Positions 6,499 through 10,977 of a DNA stretch of 10,977 nt are shown piece by piece. This stretch comes from Candidatus Thorarchaeota archaeon (lineage in GTDB: Archaea > Asgardarchaeota > Thorarchaeia > Thorarchaeales > Thorarchaeaceae), in the NCBI GenBank assembly GCA_016840965.1, contig JAEORI010000168.1:1-10977 (forward strand), in the 5' to 3' direction. Under the pieces are notes generated by a model, which did not search any database, was not told where the DNA came from, and was given only the letters and a program-made list of their open reading frames with translations. Position 1 is the first letter of the stretch, and each line of letters starts with the position of its first letter. A program made the position numbers and the translations under genes.

Positions 6499-6505
6499 TC
6501 AAATC

Positions 6506-6511
6506 CCTCCT
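6506..6511 (-). promoter_or_regulatory. Strong Shine-Dalgarno deciding the TTG start of the beta-helix gene
   Basis: On the minus strand AGGAGG is followed by 7 bases (GATTTGA) and then TTG AAA AAA. This perfect match to the 16S anti-Shine-Dalgarno core fixes the unusual start codon. Confidence 0.8.
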
Positions 6512-6553
6512 CTTCAATTAACATGAAGATTATTACATGTCATATAATTACAG

Positions 6554-6566
6554 TATTATATATTTT
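6554..6566 (-). promoter_or_regulatory. TATA box of the beta-helix gene
   Basis: The minus strand reads AAAATATATAATA, centred near 6560. A transcript would start near 6533, giving a leader of about 35 bases that contains the AGGAGG. Confidence 0.5.
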
Positions 6567-6603
6567 TCTGAATACAAATACGAATAGAAATCTAATATTT
6601 TGT

Positions 6604-6622
6604 CAGATAATAAAGATTTAAA
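6604..6622 (+). promoter_or_regulatory. Probable TATA region of the ribbon-helix-helix gene
   Basis: AGATAATAAAG runs into ATTTAAA (6616-6622). Depending on which element is used, transcription would start about 10-20 bases before the TTG at 6655, leaving room for GAGGAAGGA. It is divergent from the beta-helix promoter, so a single regulator could act on both. Confidence 0.4.
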
Positions 6623-6654
6623 CGAAGAAAGCTCTTCAATCTATTGAGGAAGGA

Positions 6655-6996
6655 TTGTTGACAAGAGGTCGGAAAAAGACAACCAAGAGTGAAATCGGGA
6701 GGTCGTTGAGAGAACAAATTATGGGCAATAGTGCAAAGGAAGATTTCAATCTTGACAAACGCGAAATCCACATCATGACTCGTCTAAGTGAGAGTATTGT
6801 TGAGGTTGTTGATGCACTTGTTACACTTAATGTGTTCAAGAGTCGCTCTGAGGCTGTGGCAGCTTACGTTGAGAATTCTATCATGTCTAATAGTACACTG
6901 TACGAGAAGATAGTTGAACAAGCAAAAACAGTTGAAGGAATGAGAGATAGCGCCATGGAATCAGTGCTGGAAACTCTTCAGAAACCAGACAAGTAG
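6655..6996 (+). CDS. Ribbon-helix-helix (CopG/NikR-type) DNA-binding protein
   Basis: Seen: the 113-residue product has a basic N-terminal arm (TRGRKKTTKSE). A short beta strand REIHIMTRL (about 36-44), helix ESIVEVVDALVTLNVF (46-61) and the turn/helix KSRSEAVAAYVENSI (62-76) follow. This is the MetJ/Arc fold, in which a dimer inserts the paired strands into the DNA major groove. The tail (80-110) is a predicted helix, possibly for oligomer formation. Known: archaea use many such proteins as local repressors. No metal-binding NikR domain is present. The start is TTG at 6655 (or the adjacent TTG at 6658), behind GAGGAAGGA. The gene ends with TAG. It is transcribed away from the beta-helix gene and 87 bases ahead of the TPR gene; its target is unknown. 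It is not paired with an obvious toxin, so an antitoxin role is less likely. Confidence 0.8.
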   Translation: MLTRGRKKTTKSEIGRSLREQIMGNSAKEDFNLDKREIHIMTRLSESIVEVVDALVTLNVFKSRSEAVAAYVENSIMSNSTLYEKIVEQAKTVEGMRDSAMESVLETLQKPDK

Positions 6997-7083
6997 AGTG
7001 TGCTGACCGACCATCTAAAACGATAGATAAATCTCGGAACCTATTTCTCATACAACTTTGAAGTACAGCAGGCGAATTGGGTC

Positions 7084-8595
7084 ATGAAACCAATTGGGAC
7101 AATAACAATGGACTTCCAGTTCATTGGGAAGTTTCCTAGTCAGTTCCTTATCAAAAGCATGAAACATGCTGCAGATTATTCCACATATGTTCATCTTCTT
7201 TGTGAGCAAGTAATGGCTCAAGAGGGTTCGGGTGACAAATTTGTACTGATAGCCCTTCGTCATTCAGATAACCTGGGTAAAAGACAGCTCTATTCGAAGA
7301 TATTGGACAAATATCGTAACAGGGACATCTTGTACCCATACTATCTGGCAAACTTGGTCGCTGAAAAGGATGAATGGGTCAATATCCTCTCGGAGATTGA
7401 ACGTATCAATCAAAAATGCGAGGATGATTGGGTAAGATACGGGTACTTGATTCTTTCATATTGGCTTGCACACACACGTGCAATTGATGGATTTCTTGCT
7501 GAGACAGCAGAGGTACAGATTGAGGAACTAGTTCAGAAGAATGATTCACTACGATGCTATCTTTCACAATTGCATTATCTCAAGTCGCAGAGACTGAGAT
7601 ATGAAGGAGATGTGGAGAAGGCGATTGAAGCCTGTGATGCTGCACTTGAGTTAGCCAGAGAACATGATGATAGATATTTTGAGTCACGTGCCTTGAAAGA
7701 GCTTGGAGCTCTCATAGGATTCTACTCCTTTGGGCCAAGTCGAATTGAAGTAGCAAAACCATATCTTAGGGGAGCAAGAGAAATCTGTGATGAGCTAGGG
7801 GACATTCGTGGGAAAATGGAAGTACTCAGCTATATTGGAGGCATATGTGCAACGCGGGGAGAATTTTTGGAGAGTAAAAGCATCAATCTCGAGGTACTTG
7901 GCTTACGAGAGAAACTTGGGGATATTCCAATGACTGAATTCCATAATGCCTCAATGGCAGCAATAGAACTAGGAAATGGTAGAGAGGCTCTCGAATGGGC
8001 AATGACGGGATTGGAAAATGTGGATTCAAGACCACTACTATTACCTTACTTACACTTGGATAAGGCTGCTGCACTAGTCCTCTTGAACCGTCTAGACGAA
8101 GCAGAAGTGCATGTTGACATAGCTAGAGAACTTAATCTCAAAGCGGGATTGGAGTCAGGCTTAGCCTTCGAATATATGGTTGTTGGATTGCTTGAGAGAG
8201 CAAGAGGTGATTTTGATTCAGCTTTTCACAGTTTTGAAAGCGCCTTGGAAATAAACGAGAGGAACGCAAGATTTCCGAGAATGGTCATATGCTTAATGAG
8301 ACTAGCTGAAACAGAAGTAGCAACATTTGAACCAACTTTGAAAAACCGAGATGATGATGTTTCAGGAATATGGTTAGAGCGATTTGATCGCTTGGCTCGA
8401 GAGAAAGAACTGCCAGGATTCATTGGGTATGCTTTATGTTTGAAGAGCGAGTTGAGGTTTAAGCAAGGTCGTCATGAAGAAGCACAGCAGCTCATTTCAG
8501 AAGTCTTGCATATGTCTACTAAACAAGGTTTAGCTCCCCTTCGTGACAAAGCATTAGTAATCCAGGATTTACGTGTACCCAGAGAGAGATCTTAG
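7084..8595 (+). CDS. Tetratricopeptide-repeat (TPR) protein
   Basis: Seen: 503 residues, soluble, no signal peptide or membrane span, almost all helical. TPR-type helix pairs are clear at about 160-193 (LHYLKSQRLRYEGDVEKAIEACDAAL region), 245-280, 285-312 (ALEWAMTGLENV), 322-351 (LDEAEVHVDIARELN), 360-392 (GDFDSAFHSFESALEINE) and 445-478 (GRHEEAQQLISEVL). The G-x2-x2-A-x3-F/Y-x2-A-L spacing is best kept near 375-388. Known: TPR arrays bind partner proteins. The first 110 residues (FQFIGKFPSQFLIKSM onward) show no repeat I can recognise and may hold the specific function. ATG at 7084 has no convincing Shine-Dalgarno; another ATG at 7108 is possible. The TAG stop is 17 bases from the convergent stop of the substrate-binding protein gene. 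Partners are unknown. Confidence 0.85.
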   Translation: MKPIGTITMDFQFIGKFPSQFLIKSMKHAADYSTYVHLLCEQVMAQEGSGDKFVLIALRHSDNLGKRQLYSKILDKYRNRDILYPYYLANLVAEKDEWVNILSEIERINQKCEDDWVRYGYLILSYWLAHTRAIDGFLAETAEVQIEELVQKNDSLRCYLSQLHYLKSQRLRYEGDVEKAIEACDAALELAREHDDRYFESRALKELGALIGFYSFGPSRIEVAKPYLRGAREICDELGDIRGKMEVLSYIGGICATRGEFLESKSINLEVLGLREKLGDIPMTEFHNASMAAIELGNGREALEWAMTGLENVDSRPLLLPYLHLDKAAALVLLNRLDEAEVHVDIARELNLKAGLESGLAFEYMVVGLLERARGDFDSAFHSFESALEINERNARFPRMVICLMRLAETEVATFEPTLKNRDDDVSGIWLERFDRLAREKELPGFIGYALCLKSELRFKQGRHEEAQQLISEVLHMSTKQGLAPLRDKALVIQDLRVPRERS

Positions 8596-8612
8596 TCAAA
8601 GACCCAAAAGAT

Positions 8613-10460
8613 TCAATCGGGCAGCCTCTTTATAATAATAGGACTACCGATAAGTACAGTGACAACAGCCCCAACTCCACCTGCAATGATTGCTAGGGAG
8701 AAGTTGAACTGTGGAATTGATGTAGTTGGACTTGGCGTGATAGCTTCATTTTCTGACGGATAATACCAGAAAGGTGGATTCGCTGAAATCTCAGTGAACT
8801 CCCCTTCTTCGAAGTCAGTAATAGCAAATGGCCCAGCTGTAACATAAGGTTCCCATGGATTGAATACTGGATTCCAAGAGTCCCATTCAGATGCAGCAAT
8901 ACCTCCTTTATCATTGAAGATGTGATGAGGAAGAATGCAGTGGTACGCAAAGTTGCAGATATGCCAGTAGGACTCAGTGTTGAACTCGATGACTGCCCTA
9001 TATTTTGTTGGAGCATATGCGGTCACTAGATCATGAATCCGAGTTGATGCTGGATTGCCATATTCTCTGCTTTCACTCAGATAGAGAAAAGTAAAAGCAA
9101 CATCTAGCGCTGTGAGAGGAGTGCCATCAGTCCAGGTAGCATTCTGTACTATATCCACTGTAAATCGAGTATGACCTTCTTGCACATCTTGATTCTCGGT
9201 ATGGGTTTCTACTAGTACTTTCTCAGCAAGATATGGGATTGCTTCAAAATTTGGGCCTTTCAAATAGAGCCTTGGCCATAAGTTGTCCAAAATGGTTGAT
9301 CCATAGACATCAGTGCCAAGAAAGACATTGAATGAATCAGGTTCACCTAGGGCAATGGATATGGTACCTCCTCGAGTGCCATCAATTTTGTGAATTTTCC
9401 TCAAGGTCCATGTACCTGCTATGTATCTATTGATATCCTCAACATGACCAGTGAACTTGTCATTCCGATAAGCTTGCAGCATGTAGTTCTCATATACCAC
9501 TAGACGGGGTACATTATATTGGAGAATCATCTGCATCTCAGCAGCAGCCTCATAAATCTCTTCGTAGGTTTCACCATAGAGCAGTTGGTTCCGCCAAGAG
9601 TCGTGAGTTGAGTTTTTGAAATTCGTCGGGTTCAAGTACGGGTCATCAGCGTACTCACTCCAGTAATAATAGGCAAGCCATTCTACATTATCATCATGAA
9701 AATTGTACGCATGGCAAATCATATCATAATCACCATGATTATCTAATCTCGACATGAGTTCATAGAAGGCGGAACTACTTGTTCTTGCATTCACATCTAA
9801 GGCTCTAAGTGAGTTAACACCAATCTGAGCGATAACGCCCATAATATCTTCCACACCAGTAGGGAACTCAAGCACCACATCAAATGGTGAACCATCGGGA
9901 GCGTTTCTGTAACCTGTCGCAGGATCAATTGTGAAATTAGCGTCATCAAGAATTTGTGCGCCTTTTGAAATTTGAGCTAAGTAATAGTGGTATGGCATGT
10001 CATCTTCAATACACCAATCATTAACAGAGGGAACAAGAGAATCATGATCTTGTGAGAGCCCATAAAAGACATCTGCGGTTACTCGAGATTTATCAAAGGC
10101 ATATGCGAAAGCTCTGCGAAATGCACTGATATTTAGTGGATAGTCACGACAATTTATCGTGATGCAACCATAACCATTTCTCAGGGTGGTGAGAACGGAT
10201 ATCTCTGGATCTGCATCTATTATTTGAATATCGACTGGTTTTAACGACTCGTGCATTATATCGATTGTACCAGTTTGAAGTGCCTGAATTTTTGTAGTAT
10301 AATCGCTGATGACTTTGAAGACAACTTTGTCCACATAGGGGCCAATGTTGATATCATTCGACACATCAGTAGCAACGACACCGATAACTGGAGAACATGT
10401 CATGAAGAGGAAAGCTGAAACCATTATGATTGCCACTAGTTTCCTACCAGTAAATTTCAT
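8613..10460 (-). CDS. Family 5 (oligopeptide/dipeptide-type) ABC substrate-binding protein in circularly permuted order, membrane-anchored
   Basis: Seen: signal peptide at 1-30 (KLVAIIMVSAFLFM core). Residues 41-358 match what is normally the second part of an SBP_bac_5 protein: PYVDKVVFKVI, a Q-x-G-x-IDI segment (62-68), then INCRDYPLNISAFRRAFAYAFDK (102-124, the family's FN-x-P-x-D-x-RVRQA-x-YAI-x-R region). Residues 362-567 match what is normally the first part: RGGTISIALGEPDSFN (363-378), NATWTDGTPLTALDVAFTF (440-458), ILPHHIF (509-515), TAGPFAI (541-547) and NPPFWYY (561-567). A PSENEAITPSPTTS linker and a hydrophobic anchor (about 586-608) ending KRLPD follow. Known: such proteins deliver peptides or sugars to an ABC importer. 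No permease or ATPase gene is nearby. ATG without Shine-Dalgarno; a TATA-like box lies about 32 bases upstream. The permutation is inferred from motif order; the family call is firm. Confidence 0.92.
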   Translation of the reverse strand: MKFTGRKLVAIIMVSAFLFMTCSPVIGVVATDVSNDINIGPYVDKVVFKVISDYTTKIQALQTGTIDIMHESLKPVDIQIIDADPEISVLTTLRNGYGCITINCRDYPLNISAFRRAFAYAFDKSRVTADVFYGLSQDHDSLVPSVNDWCIEDDMPYHYYLAQISKGAQILDDANFTIDPATGYRNAPDGSPFDVVLEFPTGVEDIMGVIAQIGVNSLRALDVNARTSSSAFYELMSRLDNHGDYDMICHAYNFHDDNVEWLAYYYWSEYADDPYLNPTNFKNSTHDSWRNQLLYGETYEEIYEAAAEMQMILQYNVPRLVVYENYMLQAYRNDKFTGHVEDINRYIAGTWTLRKIHKIDGTRGGTISIALGEPDSFNVFLGTDVYGSTILDNLWPRLYLKGPNFEAIPYLAEKVLVETHTENQDVQEGHTRFTVDIVQNATWTDGTPLTALDVAFTFLYLSESREYGNPASTRIHDLVTAYAPTKYRAVIEFNTESYWHICNFAYHCILPHHIFNDKGGIAASEWDSWNPVFNPWEPYVTAGPFAITDFEEGEFTEISANPPFWYYPSENEAITPSPTTSIPQFNFSLAIIAGGVGAVVTVLIGSPIIIKRLPD

Positions 10461-10487
10461 TTTGTTGAAAAATTGAGCTTTTGTTTC

Positions 10488-10496
10488 TTAATAAAA
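10488..10496 (-). promoter_or_regulatory. TATA-like box of the substrate-binding protein gene
   Basis: The minus strand reads TTTTATTAA, centred about 32 bases before the ATG at 10460 and just after the sdhB stop. It predicts a very short leader, in keeping with the missing Shine-Dalgarno, and suggests transcription separate from sdhB. Confidence 0.4.
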
Positions 10497-10508
10497 TTCC
10501 GATATTCG

Positions 10509-10977
10509 TCAGAGTTTCTTTAAGTTCCTGATTGCTCCACCAGGTGCGACACCTTTGGGGCATGCTTTCACACAGTTCATATTGAGATTGCATAATGGTG
10601 CACCTTGCGGCTGTTTGACAACTTCGAGGTATATCTTTGGATTGGGAGTTCGAGAATCATCATAGCATCGCCAGGCTTTAGCAAGAGCTGCAGGACCCAC
10701 ATATTCCTCATTCTCTGTATTGACAGGACAAGAACCATAACAGAGCGCGCATAGAATGCAATTGACATATCGCTCGATCTTTTTCCGTTCATCGATACTC
10801 TGTATCCTAGGAGTTACACCCTCCTCAGTATCACTCCAGAGCTTCATGCTTTCGAGGGCTTCATAGAACTTGGTCATATCCACAACAAGATCTTTCAAAA
10901 TTGGCATATTGGGCAATGGTTCAACAAGTATTTCCAGCTCTGGATTCCATCCAACAGGCTTTTCTGAAATTCCTGAA
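10509..10977 (-). CDS. sdhB: Succinate dehydrogenase/fumarate reductase iron-sulfur subunit, C-terminal part; continues past the right edge
   Basis: The subunit passes electrons between the flavoprotein (SdhA) and the quinone site or another acceptor. Visible are 155 residues in an open frame that runs to the edge. ILVEPLPNMPILKDLVVDMTKF is the family linker (seen as EPLPNMPILKDLVVDM). Then comes the ferredoxin-like domain with CILCALCYGSCP (C-x2-C-x2-C-x3-C-P) and CNLNMNCVKACPKG. Together these supply the seven Cys for the [4Fe-4S] and [3Fe-4S] clusters, and the protein ends AIRNLKKL. The N-terminal [2Fe-2S] domain lies outside the window. A TTG at 10916 lies inside the conserved linker, so it is not the start. 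The next gene downstream, 48 bases on, is a substrate-binding protein, so no sdhC/sdhD anchor follows; flavoprotein and anchors, if any, must be upstream. Confidence 0.95.
   Translation of the reverse strand, partial: SGISEKPVGWNPELEILVEPLPNMPILKDLVVDMTKFYEALESMKLWSDTEEGVTPRIQSIDERKKIERYVNCILCALCYGSCPVNTENEEYVGPAALAKAWRCYDDSRTPNPKIYLEVVKQPQGAPLCNLNMNCVKACPKGVAPGGAIRNLKKL

Noticed and set aside
10914..10916. TTG at 10916 as start of a short ferredoxin-like protein
   Set aside because: The frame stays open to the window edge with the conserved SdhB linker EPLPNMPILKDL across this position, so it is internal.
1..10977. tRNA or rRNA genes, CRISPR array, insertion sequence, integrase or defence cluster
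   Set aside because: No cloverleaf-like sequence, spaced repeats, transposase or recombinase motifs were found; the lone methyltransferase without an endonuclease is not enough to call a restriction system.

Overview
The window is chromosomal DNA of an archaeon. Ribosomal protein S17e occurs only in archaea and eukaryotes. The ATP-dependent DNA ligase is of the archaeal/eukaryotic type, and TATA-like boxes sit at archaeal distances from the starts. The secreted substrate-binding protein has a C-terminal Ser/Thr/Pro linker and membrane anchor, a common archaeal layout. Moderate AT richness, SdhB, TPR and ribbon-helix-helix proteins and a secreted beta-helix protein would fit an Asgard (for example Thorarchaeota-like) or other mesophilic uncultured archaeon, but that placement is inference only.

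Layout, left to right. At 1-2262 (minus) the ligase gene is followed by a 6-pyruvoyl-tetrahydropterin synthase (QueD/PTPS-like) gene, apparently one transcript. The PTPS frame carries an in-frame TAG, after which conserved family sequence continues to the window edge. At 2263-2355 a divergent promoter with a perfectly palindromic TATA box separates ligase from rpS17e (2356-2604, plus). An orphan beta-class DNA methyltransferase (2675-3685) and a small single-span membrane protein (3783-4007) follow on the plus strand. At 4013-5107 (minus) lies a six-span membrane protein that looks like an M48/HtpX protease without its HExxH motif. At 5281-6498 (minus) is a secreted right-handed beta-helix protein with an asparagine ladder and a terminator-like hairpin downstream. 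At 6655-6996 (plus) is a ribbon-helix-helix regulator and at 7084-8595 (plus) a TPR protein. At 8613-10460 (minus) is a family 5 (oligopeptide-type) substrate-binding protein whose halves are in circularly permuted order. From 10509 to beyond the right edge (minus) is the C-terminal part of the succinate dehydrogenase/fumarate reductase iron-sulfur subunit.

The genes do not form one pathway. The window reads as housekeeping genes (ligase, S17e, sdhB, PTPS) mixed with envelope/secreted proteins and small regulators. There are no rRNA or tRNA genes, CRISPR arrays, transposases or attachment sites that I can see, and no gene-free stretch reaches 300 bases (the longest, 5108-5280, holds a hairpin and a promoter).

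The observations most worth following are the circular permutation of the substrate-binding protein, the amber codon inside the PTPS gene (nonsense mutation, sequence error or pyrrolysine-type recoding), and the protease fold that has lost its zinc-binding motif. A smaller pattern is that half of the genes start with TTG, each behind a Shine-Dalgarno-like sequence, while ATG-started genes lack a well-placed one.
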